This document shows positions 17,060 through 26,074 of a stretch of DNA of 64,000 bases, piece after piece (the stretch's first letter is position 1; the number at the start of each line of letters is the position of its first letter). This DNA is from Saprospiraceae bacterium (lineage in GTDB: Bacteria; Bacteroidota; Bacteroidia; Chitinophagales; Saprospiraceae). The notes under the pieces are model-generated. The model made no database searches. It saw only the letters and a program-made list of their open reading frames with translations, and was not told the DNA's origin. Made by a program: the position numbers and the translations under genes. The DNA lies in assembly GCA_016715465.1 (NCBI GenBank), contig JADKAA010000024.1:1488001-1552000 (forward strand), given 5' to 3'.

Positions 17060-18471
17060 ACGGAAATTCATATAGATATTATCCATATGATACAGGTGAA
17101 GCAATATTATTCAAATTAAGTGCTTTAACAGACAGTCTAATTGTCAATAATAAGGAGTGTGGTTTAGTTAATGTAGAAAGTACCAGCCATACAATTAATG
17201 AAAGTAGAAACACTCTGGACTGCAACGGAAATTGTGGCAGCGGCACAATAGATGTAATATCTGTAATCCATGGCACTGCTCAGAATTGGCTAAATGAAAA
17301 TTTTGGACAATGGTACGGCTGGTACTTATATTATGAATTTCATAATATAAATACAGCCTTTGCGTTTTCAGGAATTACAAATAAATATATTCATGCTAAA
17401 TGGGTATCCGATATAACTCCTCCCTTTGTTCCATCATCAAATCAAAGCATAACGTTAGATAGAGATCACTTAACTAGCAGCGCGTTATATCAGAATTTAA
17501 GAGATGTAAATCAAGCAGATATTTTAGGATTAATCGTTGGAAATATATATCCAAATCATTCTGGTATTGCAAACTCAATTGATCCTAATTTTGATAATAA
17601 AATGATTATAGCAGAAGTGCCATTTATAAGTTATGGTGACTTTGTTTTTGCCCATGAAATTGCTCATCATATTGGTGCAATTCACCACAATGATATCATA
17701 TCTTGTCCTAGAGGATTTATAATTCCGGGATTGTCACCTCCGAATAAAACTATAATGGTAGCTGGATTTGCTGCTGGAGATAGGCTTCAAGTGTTTTCAA
17801 ATCTTACAAATCCGGTAGTTGGTGGGCCAGGTACCGCCTTTGTTGCTGGCACAGATCTCAATAACGTAGCAGGAGTAATAAATAATTATTTTTGTGAGGT
17901 ATCGGCAATTAATAATGGTAATTTTTCAATAAATTTCAGTAATAATAAAGCATGTGTTAATAGGCCAATTAATTTTAATGCCCAGATTGAAGATGGGTTT
18001 TTATATTGTTTTGGACCATATACATATACTTGGTCATATTCAAAATCAATTAATGGCTTTTATGCAATTTTTGGGGGCAATAGCTCTTATGCAACATTGC
18101 CTTTTGCGCCTTATTGTCCAGGGTTTTATGTAAGATTAAAAGTGGTAACCAGTGACGGATGTGAAAAAATTAAAACTAAATTTATAAAGTGTGAAAATTG
18201 CATACCAACTCCACCAAGATTTGAAAAATATAGCCAAGTTGAAATTGACAAAACCTTGATAAAAGATGAAAATGTTTTTTTAAAAAGTGAATTACATTTT
18301 AATAGTATTAAAGTAATTAATATCCAGGGAAACATAGAGTCGAATTTTCGCAATATAGTTGATAATTACATTGAGCTTCCAAATTCATATTTTACGAATG
18401 GAATTAATATATTGTTTATACTTTTATCAGATGGCAAGTATGAACTCATTAAAATATATAAGAGTCAATAG
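17044..18471 (+). CDS. C-terminal part of the metzincin metalloprotease (catalytic and tail)
   Basis: From 17044 the frame is open to TAG 18469-18471; the first internal ATG is at 17602. The catalytic core has the metzincin zinc site HEIAHHIGAIH (from 17653) and a Met-turn region TIMVAG followed by VFSNLTNPVVGG and NNVAGVIN. These are hallmarks of reprolysin-like (M12B) and related secreted peptidases. A PKD/Ig-like segment with cysteines follows, then a weak T9SS-type tail (IKVINIQGNIES ... KIYKSQ). It is predicted to be a secreted zinc endopeptidase. The lipoprotein gene starts 6 nt after its stop. The DNA is much richer in A/T than typA or sod. Confidence 0.8.
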   Translation, partial: GSIEVNGNSYRYYPYDTGEAILFKLSALTDSLIVNNKECGLVNVESTSHTINESRNTLDCNGNCGSGTIDVISVIHGTAQNWLNENFGQWYGWYLYYEFHNINTAFAFSGITNKYIHAKWVSDITPPFVPSSNQSITLDRDHLTSSALYQNLRDVNQADILGLIVGNIYPNHSGIANSIDPNFDNKMIIAEVPFISYGDFVFAHEIAHHIGAIHHNDIISCPRGFIIPGLSPPNKTIMVAGFAAGDRLQVFSNLTNPVVGGPGTAFVAGTDLNNVAGVINNYFCEVSAINNGNFSINFSNNKACVNRPINFNAQIEDGFLYCFGPYTYTWSYSKSINGFYAIFGGNSSYATLPFAPYCPGFYVRLKVVTSDGCEKIKTKFIKCENCIPTPPRFEKYSQVEIDKTLIKDENVFLKSELHFNSIKVINIQGNIESNFRNIVDNYIELPNSYFTNGINILFILLSDGKYELIKIYKSQ

Positions 18472-18477
18472 AATGCT

Positions 18478-19026
18478 ATGTATAGGCTTTTAATTTTTAT
18501 GATTTTGGTCTGTATTTCATGTGACAAAATTCAGGATAGCGAAACTGGAATTTACTGGTATGATACGACCAAACCCACAGCTACAGCCACCCGAAATATG
18601 CCTGGATATAAATCATTAAAGTGGGGAGCAAATGCATTTTTATTTGAAAGCAATTTTATTAAGAACCAATTTGTATTGCATTTCTCAAATTTTGATAATG
18701 AGCAGAATCAATTTTTCAGAGAAAGTATCGCAATGGGTGTTTTCCCCTTAAAAGAAGGTTTATATTTATTAAATAATATGGCTAATCTGGATTGTAGTTA
18801 TGACAGGTTGCAAGAAGATGGGGATGTTGCAGACAGATTATGGTATATGAATAAGTCATATACTAATTATTTGAAAATTGAAAAAATTGATTTGAAACAG
18901 AATTTAGTGGAAGGTAGTTTTGATCTTTACTTTGAGGATTTGCAACCTGCTGTGTATCCAACTACTATGAATTTGCCAAAAAATGTCAATTTTTTGAATG
19001 GACATTTTATAGTACCTATCTTATAA
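18478..19026 (+). CDS. Small lipoprotein, unknown function
   Basis: This 182-residue protein has a lipoprotein signal peptide ending in a lipobox (MILVCISC, Cys at residue 15), so it is probably anchored in a membrane. The mature part is rich in Asn, Phe and Tyr with strand-like segments (FVLHFSNFDNEQ, GVFPLKEGLYLLNN) and no recognised domain. It starts 6 nt after the metzincin gene and ends 9 nt before the barrel gene, so the three probably form one transcript. It could be an inhibitor, chaperone or surface partner of the protease; that is inference from position only. Confidence 0.7.
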   Translation: MYRLLIFMILVCISCDKIQDSETGIYWYDTTKPTATATRNMPGYKSLKWGANAFLFESNFIKNQFVLHFSNFDNEQNQFFRESIAMGVFPLKEGLYLLNNMANLDCSYDRLQEDGDVADRLWYMNKSYTNYLKIEKIDLKQNLVEGSFDLYFEDLQPAVYPTTMNLPKNVNFLNGHFIVPIL

Positions 19027-19035
19027 TTTTTTTTA

Positions 19036-19595
19036 ATGAAATGTATTTTTGCCACCCTGTATTTTTTGTTCATTAATCTTGCTTTATTAAAGGGACAGGA
19101 ACTTTATAAGTTTTTGAATTTTGCTTTTCAGAAAGAAAATGATGTTGAGATAGGGCAGGCTAATTATCTTGCACAATTTGGATATGGAATTGGTGCTTCA
19201 GATAGCATTGTCTTTAAGGAATTACAAGTTAATTTGGGATACATCAATTTGGCAGGAGCCAGAAAAAACTTAACAGCCAGCCTTGACTTTGTTCTGAAAA
19301 AATCTATTTTAGAGGTGAGAGAATTTCACCCTTCATAGCTGTACATACGGGCTTTGGTTATGGAAGGGACTTTCCTTATCGATATGCTACCATTCAAGGA
19401 CTAATTGCACTTGAATGTGGTGCTCATTTCAAATTATCTGAAAATTATTTTGTCGCAGCCCGGTTTGGACAAGCAGGACTTATGTTTAGTTATCTCAATA
19501 AGCATATTCCCTCGTCCAAGTTTGGATTTGCGTTCAATGACAGGGATTTTTTCCCAGTTCAAGTTAGTATTGGTAAAAAGTTTGGAAATAGGTAA
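19036..19595 (+). pseudogene. Frameshifted small outer-membrane barrel protein
   Basis: The first frame (19036-19338) encodes a signal peptide (ending LLKGQ) and the first strands up to LDFVLKK. The second frame (about 19303-19595) continues IYFRGERISPFIAVHTGFGYG, AARFGQAGLMFSYL and ends VSIGKKFGNR, a typical terminal beta-strand of a Bacteroidota outer-membrane protein. The join is an A-run at 19297-19302 that needs one more A. The combined product would be about 186 residues. It is the third gene of the metzincin cassette. Whether the lesion is real or a homopolymer error cannot be told from the sequence. Confidence 0.65.
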
Positions 19596-19709
19596 TTTGA
19601 TTATTTAGAATTAAACCATTTTTGATTCAAAAAAGCTTTCAATTGATACAACCATTTAGATATCATTTCCGTTAATTCTTTATTATTCACAATTTATAAT
19701 TAACTAACA

Positions 19710-20318
19710 ATGGCTTTTACACTTCCCCAACTCGGATTTGACTACAATGCCCTGGAACCGCAGATCGATGCCAGGACCATGGAAATCCACCACACCAAGC
19801 ACCACAATGCCTATGTGACCAATCTCAACAAAGCAATTGAGGGAACGGCACTTGAAGGCAAAACCATAGAAGAACTTATGGCCGGCCTCGACATGGGCAA
19901 CATGCCGGTAAGAAACAACGGTGGCGGACATTACAACCACAGCTTATTCTGGGAGATTCTAAACCCAACCAACAAAGGATACCTTACCGGTCCTTTGAGG
20001 ACAGCGATCGAAACTTCCTTTGGTTCCAAAGAGCAGTTTGAAAAGGACTTTGCAGCTGCAGCGACCACCCGGTTTGGTTCAGGCTGGGCATGGCTGTGCG
20101 CCCATAAGGGCGGTAAGGTAGAAATTTGTTCTACACCCAACCAGGACAATCCATTGATGCCGGGCACAGGTTGCGGAGGTACACCCATTCTTGGTATTGA
20201 TGTGTGGGAACATGCGTATTACCTGAACTATCAAAACAGGCGACCCGACTATATCCAGGCCTTTATGGATCTGATCAACTGGAATGTAGTGGAAGCCAGG
20301 TACAATGCGGCTATTTAA
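19710..20318 (+). CDS. sod: Superoxide dismutase, Fe/Mn type
   Basis: This enzyme converts superoxide to oxygen and hydrogen peroxide. The 202-residue length and motifs fit the Fe/Mn family: the first metal His in MEIHHTKHH (His27), GGGHYNHSLFW, GSGWAWL and the terminal metal ligands in DVWEHAYY. The residues near the metal do not let me decide between Fe, Mn or cambialistic use. There is no signal peptide, so it is cytoplasmic. Its last 14 nt overlap the start of a thioredoxin-like gene, which suggests a small oxidative-stress unit. Confidence 0.97.
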   Translation: MAFTLPQLGFDYNALEPQIDARTMEIHHTKHHNAYVTNLNKAIEGTALEGKTIEELMAGLDMGNMPVRNNGGGHYNHSLFWEILNPTNKGYLTGPLRTAIETSFGSKEQFEKDFAAAATTRFGSGWAWLCAHKGGKVEICSTPNQDNPLMPGTGCGGTPILGIDVWEHAYYLNYQNRRPDYIQAFMDLINWNVVEARYNAAI

Positions 20319-20784
20319 TGCACTGGTCATACTCTTTTTAAGTTTCCAGCTCGTATTTGCGCAGCGTGAAAGCCACATAAAAGTGTATGACGAATTTGAT
20401 GCCTTTGCCAGGGAAATACTGAATGCACCATCGGACTCATTGACGGTAATTAATTTCTGGGCCACATGGTGCAAGCCCTGCGTGAAGGAACTTCCTTATT
20501 TTCAAAAATTACACCTCAGCCATCCCGAAATCAGGGTAATCATGGTGAGTTTGGATAAAAAGTCCGACGCGGATGGCAGATTGACTGATTTTCTGGTAAA
20601 ACATGGATATACGTTCTCCACGCTCCTTTTGGCAGACAGCCGGGCGACCGAATGGATTGACAAAGTAAATCCGGAGTGGTCAGGGGCTATACCGGCAACC
20701 CTGGTAAAGCGCAGGGATGGCTTTGATTTTTATGAACAGGATTTTGAATCCTACGAACAACTTTCCCATACACTGGGCTTATGA
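20305..20784 (+). CDS. TlpA/thioredoxin-like exported redoxin
   Basis: This 159-residue protein has a signal peptide (hydrophobic run at 4-19, cleavage near VFAQ) and a thioredoxin fold with the active site WATWCKPC, followed by LPYFQKLH. The cis-proline region appears as IPATLV. It is predicted to act in the periplasm as a thiol-disulfide reductase. The ATG overlaps the 3' end of the superoxide dismutase gene by 14 nt in another frame, so it is probably translationally coupled. The third gene of the group is also a redoxin. Confidence 0.88.
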   Translation: MRLFNALVILFLSFQLVFAQRESHIKVYDEFDAFAREILNAPSDSLTVINFWATWCKPCVKELPYFQKLHLSHPEIRVIMVSLDKKSDADGRLTDFLVKHGYTFSTLLLADSRATEWIDKVNPEWSGAIPATLVKRRDGFDFYEQDFESYEQLSHTLGL

Positions 20785-20817
20785 CAATTGATTTTTTTAA
20801 CTTAAAACAATAACAAT

Positions 20818-21411
20818 ATGCAATTGACTCTGTTGATTAGCCTGCTGATGACCTTTTTTACCGGAACTTCAACCGGTGGGTACAAGCCCGGTGATGTGGC
20901 CGTGGATTTCAAATTAAAAAATGTGGATGGTAAAATGGTTTCCCTGTCGGATTTTAAATCTGCGAAAGGGTATATCGTCATTTTCACCTGCAATCACTGT
21001 CCTTATGCCAAAATGTATGAAGACAGGATTATTGCACTCCAGGACAAGTACGGTAAGGCCGGTTTTCCGGTCATTGCGATAAATCCGAATGACCCTGCAG
21101 CAGAACCCGATGATAGTTTTGACATGATGAAAAAGAGGGCTAAGGAAAAAGGATTTAAGTTTCCATACCTATTTGACGATGGCCAGAAAATATTTCCGGT
21201 CTATGGTGCTACTCGTACACCCCATGTTTTTTTACTCGATAAAAACAGGGTAGTGAAGTACATTGGTGCCATTGACGACAATCCACAGGATGCGGCTGCT
21301 GTGAAATCCAAATACCTCGAGGATGCCATCTCTGCAATTCAGCAGGGAAAAGACATCATTCCCAACGTCACCAAGGCCTTGGGATGTTCGATCAAAGTAA
21401 AGAAGGCTTAA
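20818..21411 (+). CDS. Exported thioredoxin-family (AhpC/TSA-like) protein
   Basis: This 197-residue protein starts with a short signal peptide (LLISLLMTFFTGTS) and an AhpC/TSA-like opening (YKPGDVAVDFKLKNVDGK). The active-site region is TCNHCPYAKMYEDR, where the CxxC is CNHC. Then come VIAINPND and the cis-Pro region TRTPHVFLLD. This form is common in Bacteroidota as a thioredoxin family protein of unassigned substrate. It lies 33 nt after the TlpA-like gene. A hairpin overlaps its stop codon. Confidence 0.88.
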   Translation: MQLTLLISLLMTFFTGTSTGGYKPGDVAVDFKLKNVDGKMVSLSDFKSAKGYIVIFTCNHCPYAKMYEDRIIALQDKYGKAGFPVIAINPNDPAAEPDDSFDMMKKRAKEKGFKFPYLFDDGQKIFPVYGATRTPHVFLLDKNRVVKYIGAIDDNPQDAAAVKSKYLEDAISAIQQGKDIIPNVTKALGCSIKVKKA

Positions 21412-21418
21412 AAGCCTT
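21403..21418 (+). terminator. Short hairpin overlapping a stop codon
   Basis: AAGGCT and AGCCTT pair around the loop TAAA, which contains the stop codon of the redoxin gene. T-rich DNA follows. It may attenuate or end the sod-redoxin transcript. Confidence 0.4.
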
Positions 21419-21516
21419 TATTTGACCTTTTGCTTGACATAAAATGAAGGTTTAAGGCAGTATATGGCCTTCTTATGGAATGGGGGCTTCAATTCTGGCC
21501 GGCTTTTTGTAAATTT

Positions 21517-21578
21517 AAAATGACCACTTCCGGTAACTCCACTCCAAAGCGGGTGGCAAGCCAGGAGGCGGTCATTTT
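21517..21578 (+). terminator. Long hairpin, probable terminator
   Basis: A perfect 9-bp inverted repeat (AAAATGACC and GGTCATTTT) is separated by 44 nt that contain a second partly paired stem (CTTCC with GGAGG). The right arm runs into five T residues. It separates the redoxin gene from the ECF sigma gene. Confidence 0.55.
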
Positions 21579-21648
21579 TCTTTATGTCCTGTTAACTAGT
21601 AAAATGTCAATTATTTTACGATATTTGAACCACGCATTCTTTGGATAA

Positions 21649-22194
21649 ATGAGTATGACTGGCGACAAAATCAATCTGGAGCTTATCCTGCAAACAAACC
21701 CTGAAAAGGGCTTTGAGTATATCTACGAACACCACTATGACATTTTGTGTAAGGCATCTTATCGCCTGCTGCTGGACAGGGATGCAGCTGAAGATGTGGT
21801 TCAGGAGGTCTTGTTGGAATTTTGGAACAAACGCGAACAAATCCAGATCAATACTTCGATCGTCGCATATCTTAAAAGATCGGTGTACAACAGGTCCATC
21901 AATTATATAAAATCGAAATCCAGGTTTACCGATGACGAAAATGTGCTGCTTACCTATGAGGATGAAGAGGATTCCGTGGAAGAGGAGATTTTTGGCAACG
22001 AAATGCAGCAAAAATTGGACAAAGTGATGGAAAATTTGCCTGAAAAATGCAAATATGCCTTTGCTTTGAGCAGATTTGAGCATAAAACCTATAATGAAAT
22101 CGCTGAAATCATGGATATTTCAGTCAAAACAGTGGAAAATCAGATATCAAAAGCCCTGAAAATCCTGCGTAACTCATTGTTAGTCAAGTCATAA
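21649..22194 (+). CDS. ECF-type RNA polymerase sigma-70 factor
   Basis: This 181-residue protein has sigma region 2 (DAAEDVVQEVLLEFWNKREQ) and region 4 with a helix-turn-helix (YNEIAEIMDISVKTVENQISKALKILR), and lacks regions 1 and 3. That is the form of ECF factors expanded in Bacteroidota that control TonB receptors. The next genes are a FecR anti-sigma factor and a FecA-like receptor with an STN domain, so a FecI-FecR-FecA surface-signalling system is indicated. The inducing ligand is unknown. Confidence 0.94.
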   Translation: MSMTGDKINLELILQTNPEKGFEYIYEHHYDILCKASYRLLLDRDAAEDVVQEVLLEFWNKREQIQINTSIVAYLKRSVYNRSINYIKSKSRFTDDENVLLTYEDEEDSVEEEIFGNEMQQKLDKVMENLPEKCKYAFALSRFEHKTYNEIAEIMDISVKTVENQISKALKILRNSLLVKS

Positions 22195-22283
22195 ATATTT
22201 ATGATGAAAAAAAGTAATATAATACTTAGGGTATCGACCTGGTTTACTTGTCAAGAGTATAGCCAGGTAAAATATATACAGAT

Positions 22284-23291
22284 ATGAGTAGAGAAGAGAT
22301 TAGTCTATTGGTGCATAAGAAGTTGACAGGTCAGTTGAGTGATGCAGAAAAGCAAGAGCTGGATGCTACCCTTAGTAAAAGCGAGGGTTATGGACAACTG
22401 TCCCGCGAAATTGAAGCGGTATGGTCCAGGACCGGTGCGTTGGGAGATGACCTTGCTTTTGATGGTAAGGCAGCCTTTCAAAAATTCAAAAATAAAATTG
22501 GATCGGAAGGGAGTAATGCTCAAACGGCACCCTTAACGATATTAAGCGCAAAGAGGAACAATAGCCGTATGGTGTTTCTGAGATATGCTGCAGCAGCGGC
22601 TGCGGTTTTTGTGACCGCGTTCTTTGCCATTCAGTTTTTCAGTGGGGCAAACCTGACCACTGTTAGCACAGGCTCACAAAGTATGGTTGCCATGTTACCG
22701 GATGGAAGCCGGATTTCACTGGCTGCAAATTCGGAAATCAGTTATGATAAGTCGAAGTTTACCCAGGGACGCGAAATTAGCCTTAGGGGTACTGCTGTAT
22801 TTGAAGTAGAAAAAACAGGACAAAGTTTCAGCGTACACACCGATAAGCTGCATGTAGCTGTGATGGGTACCACTTTTATGGTGTCTGACAGCAAAGCGGG
22901 ACAGCAGGTAAAGGTTATGGAAGGTAAGGTGGCCGTCAACACAAAAAATAAAACCTCACTAATCCTGCAAGGCAGGGAGGGGGCCAATCTTCAAAATGGT
23001 CAATTGACCAGGATGGAAGAAGTTACTTTCAACGACATGGCCTGGACAGAACCAGAAATGGTCTATAACAATGAACCCGTTTCAAGGGTCATTTCAGACA
23101 TAGAAGCCAAGTTTGGTGTAAAAATTTCACTAAAATCCGTCCAGAACCTGGATAAATGCACATTTACTTCCGGCAGTCTGAAAAACAACAGGTTGGAAGA
23201 AGTGCTCAGTTTGCTTGAAGCGACCTATGCCACTAAGGTTGTCAGGAAGAGCGACAAAGAATACACCATCGGTTCACTCAACTGTTCCTGA
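22284..23291 (+). CDS. FecR-family anti-sigma factor
   Basis: This 335-residue membrane protein has an N-terminal cytoplasmic region that would bind the sigma factor and one transmembrane helix at about 99-118 (YAAAAAAVFVTAFFAIQFF). The periplasmic FecR domain follows (GSQSMVAMLPDGSRISLAANSEISYD, RGTAVFEVEKTGQSFSVHTD, VMGTTFMV). The C-terminal 70 residues are a DUF4974-type domain (NNEPVSRVISDIEAKFGVKI), common in Bacteroidota FecR. It sits 89 nt after the sigma gene and 41 nt before the TonB receptor. Confidence 0.93.
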   Translation: MSREEISLLVHKKLTGQLSDAEKQELDATLSKSEGYGQLSREIEAVWSRTGALGDDLAFDGKAAFQKFKNKIGSEGSNAQTAPLTILSAKRNNSRMVFLRYAAAAAAVFVTAFFAIQFFSGANLTTVSTGSQSMVAMLPDGSRISLAANSEISYDKSKFTQGREISLRGTAVFEVEKTGQSFSVHTDKLHVAVMGTTFMVSDSKAGQQVKVMEGKVAVNTKNKTSLILQGREGANLQNGQLTRMEEVTFNDMAWTEPEMVYNNEPVSRVISDIEAKFGVKISLKSVQNLDKCTFTSGSLKNNRLEEVLSLLEATYATKVVRKSDKEYTIGSLNCS

Positions 23292-23332
23292 TTCCTGTAA
23301 AATCGGCATGAAATTTGTGTTGAGATATTCAA

Positions 23333-23596
23333 ATGTCTCAACACTTGAAGAAAATATTTAATATATTATTAATTATTTTTGTTTGTTCTGACCTTATTTT
23401 GGCACAAAATGGGGTAGAGGCCGCAGTGGTTTCCTATCGCTGTGTCAACAAACCCTTACCCCTGGTGTTGCGCGAGCTTAGCAAAGCAAGCGGAGTCAAC
23501 ATTGTCTTTTCCGAATCCAAGATCAAATCCAAAAAAAACAGTAACCATAGGGGCCAGCAACGAGCGGCTCCTCGACGTGCTTCAGGTTATTTGTAA
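23333..23596 (+). pseudogene. N-terminal STN piece of a FecA-like TonB receptor
   Basis: This 87-codon ORF has a signal peptide (ending LILAQ) and the first half of a secretin/TonB N-terminal (STN) domain (VNKPLPLVLRELSKASGVNIVFSESKIKSKK). The frame is lost in a run of eight A at 23531-23538. Reading seven A restores KKTVTIGASNERLLDVL in the next ORF, which completes the STN fold. The last 15 or so codons of this ORF are therefore out of frame. Confidence 0.75.
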
Positions 23597-25358
23597 ACCA
23601 TACCGGCTCACCACGGAGGTTATTGGCAATGCCATAGCCATTGTTAGTGAAAAGTATGATGAACTCGACAGCGAATACATCATTTCCGGTTACATCAAAG
23701 ATGGCAGGGATGGCGAAGTCCTGCCCTATACGGCGGTTTATCTGGCCGACAGGACTGCAGGGGTTTTTAGCAATGAAAAGGGGTTTTATTCCTTTAAGTT
23801 GAGGCGGGGAAATTATCAGATTATCTATGCTTATGTGGGTTACCAGGAAGATACCCTCCAGCTTTTTTTGAGGAAGGATACGACCATCGTCTGCAAGCTG
23901 AAGACAGAGAATCAATTGGCAGAAATTGTCATTGAAGAAAATCTTACACGCACTACGGAGCGATATGGAGAGACCTTTTACAGCAAGGACAGGATATCTA
24001 CTGCCATGATGTTTGCCGGTGAGGCAGATGTCATCCGAACCATTAACAGCACTGCGGGTGTTTCTACGGCATCAGATGGTTTTGGTGGCATGAGTGTAAG
24101 GGGTGGAAATTATGATCAGAACCTTATCTTGTATGATGGGGTGCCGGTACAGAATACGGGGCATGCCTTTGGCCTTATATCCATCTTCAACAGCAGCATC
24201 ATACAGGATGCACGACTGATCAAAGGCGGCTTTCCTGCCCGTTATGGCGGACGGCTTTCATCCATCCTGGATATCAAGACGCGGGATGGAAATAATAAGG
24301 CTTTCAAGGGGGAAGTTTCGCTGAGTACCATTGCTTCCCGGGTTTTGCTGGAGGGGCCAATCAGCAAGGATAAAGCCAGTTTCTTGCTTTCCTACCGCAG
24401 GACATTTGCAGATCCCTGGATCAAGGAGCTATCACAGTACATCATTCAGACAGGTGATGCCAAGGGTGAAACCTCTTATTACTTTGACGACATCAATGGA
24501 AAGGTTTCATTTGCACTCAATCCCAAACACCAGCTGAGTTTTTCTTATTACAAAGGCAGAGATGCTTTGAAAAACAGTGTGAGTTCAAAAAAAATGTCCT
24601 CCAACATCGAATACGACTACAACAGCATCAACGATCAGGGATGGGGAAACAGACTTGCGTCTATTCATCTAAACTCGCAATTGGGCAAGAACATGTATTC
24701 CAAGTTAATTGCCTATACGAGCAAATGGGAGAATGACGCGTATAACTTCAGACGGTTTGCGGTGGACAGCAGTTCCACCATTGAAGATATCTATACTGCC
24801 GATTATAAATTGTCCAATTTGTCCAACACCGGAGTGCGCTGGGATATAGATGTCCAGTTTAGTAAAGGAAACATCATGCGATTTGGGGCCGGCTTTATAC
24901 AAAACCAATACAGCCCTATGTTTAATCTTTTGTCAAATGTTAACAATGGTGCCATTTATCCGGAGGTGATCGATAAGGAAGAGATTAAGTCAAGAACCAA
25001 TGGCGCATCGTACCAGACTGAGGAGATTCTTGCCTATGTGGAAGATGAATTTGATGCGGGATCCAATGTGGTGTTGAATGTGGGTTTACACAGTTCGGTG
25101 TACTTGTTCAATGGTTCGAGATATGCTTCCCTTCAACCTCGTTTTTCGATGAACATCAACGGTGAAGCCTCGTGGTTCAATTTTTCGTCTTCAATGCTCA
25201 GGCAGTATCACCAGGCTTTGTCAGACAATGGCCTTGGTTTTCCAAGCGATCAGTGGGTAAGTGCTTCGAAATGGATCAAGCCGGCGGATGCGATCAACAC
25301 CAGCACTACTTTTGGCTTTCTGTTGTCAAAAAATGTTTCATGGAGTTTTGGCGGCTAG
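23442..25358 (+). CDS. FecA-like TonB-dependent receptor, plug and most of the barrel
   Basis: Real coding in this frame begins just after 23538; the codons before it are out of frame. It has the second half of the STN domain, a CarboxypepD-like regulatory domain (ISGYIKDGRDGEVLPYTAVYLAD), the TonB plug (VRGGNYDQNLILYDGVPVQN, ARYGGRLSSILDIKTRDGN) and many barrel strands. It takes up or senses a ligand across the outer membrane and signals through FecR. The frame stops at TAG 25356-25358, but the same frame stays open immediately after it and encodes more barrel strands, so the stop is an in-frame nonsense codon. Confidence 0.82.
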   Translation: MSTNPYPWCCASLAKQAESTLSFPNPRSNPKKTVTIGASNERLLDVLQVICKPYRLTTEVIGNAIAIVSEKYDELDSEYIISGYIKDGRDGEVLPYTAVYLADRTAGVFSNEKGFYSFKLRRGNYQIIYAYVGYQEDTLQLFLRKDTTIVCKLKTENQLAEIVIEENLTRTTERYGETFYSKDRISTAMMFAGEADVIRTINSTAGVSTASDGFGGMSVRGGNYDQNLILYDGVPVQNTGHAFGLISIFNSSIIQDARLIKGGFPARYGGRLSSILDIKTRDGNNKAFKGEVSLSTIASRVLLEGPISKDKASFLLSYRRTFADPWIKELSQYIIQTGDAKGETSYYFDDINGKVSFALNPKHQLSFSYYKGRDALKNSVSSKKMSSNIEYDYNSINDQGWGNRLASIHLNSQLGKNMYSKLIAYTSKWENDAYNFRRFAVDSSSTIEDIYTADYKLSNLSNTGVRWDIDVQFSKGNIMRFGAGFIQNQYSPMFNLLSNVNNGAIYPEVIDKEEIKSRTNGASYQTEEILAYVEDEFDAGSNVVLNVGLHSSVYLFNGSRYASLQPRFSMNINGEASWFNFSSSMLRQYHQALSDNGLGFPSDQWVSASKWIKPADAINTSTTFGFLLSKNVSWSFGG

Positions 25359-25367
25359 TTCAAATAC

Positions 25368-25997
25368 ATGGATAACATCATCAGTCTCGGAGAAGGAGAA
25401 GTACTCAGCCTCGAAGATGGCGATAACTGGCAAAAAAGGATACCCAGGGGAACCGGCAAAAGTTATGGTGCCGAAACCACGTTTAACCTCACCGGAAAAA
25501 CCATCAATTTTGAATTCAATGCCACTTATGGAAATGCTACAAGACAGTTTGAAGACCTAAACAATGGCAAGCCATACCTGTATAAATATGACCGAACTTT
25601 TATGACCAATACTGCCTTGTCTTTGAAGTTGGGAGGTAAGTCAGAAATGAATGTCTTTTTTACCTATCAGAAAGGAAGCAGTACGAGTATTCCTACCGGG
25701 GGCATCTTTGAAAGAGAGGAAAATGGACAAAAATACCTGTATCCTGTCTTTGAAGGTAAGAATAATTTTCGCTTTCCGGACTTTATACGGCTGGATGCAG
25801 GCTTTACCTTTGTGGGTACTAATAAAATAGGCGCTCACAAAATATTTATTGGTATATATAACATTTTGAATAGAAAAAACCCTGTTTATCTCGATATATC
25901 AAGGAATAATTTTAATCTGAATGTGTATGAAGTGAGTAAAGTGAGTATTTTCCCGGTTTTACCATCTATTTCTTATACGCTAATAATTGGCAAATGA
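25368..25997 (+). pseudogene. C-terminal barrel strands of the broken TonB receptor
   Basis: This piece is in the same frame as the preceding ORF, separated only by the TAG at 25356 and FKY codons. It encodes the last barrel strands (RRGTGKSYGAETTFNLTGK is the usual start of such a strand; FRFPDFIRLDAGFTF; HKIFIGIYNILNRKNPV) and ends with the strand YTLIIGK. Without it the receptor lacks its terminal strand needed for BAM-dependent insertion. Its stop overlaps an ATG at 25994, typical of coupling to the DUF4249 gene. Confidence 0.72.
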
Positions 25998-26074
25998 TTG
26001 CTAAAAGTGAAAATATTACCCCAATTGCGTTGGCACTGTGTAAAAAAAAAGTCATATTTGTGAGCTATATCGGA

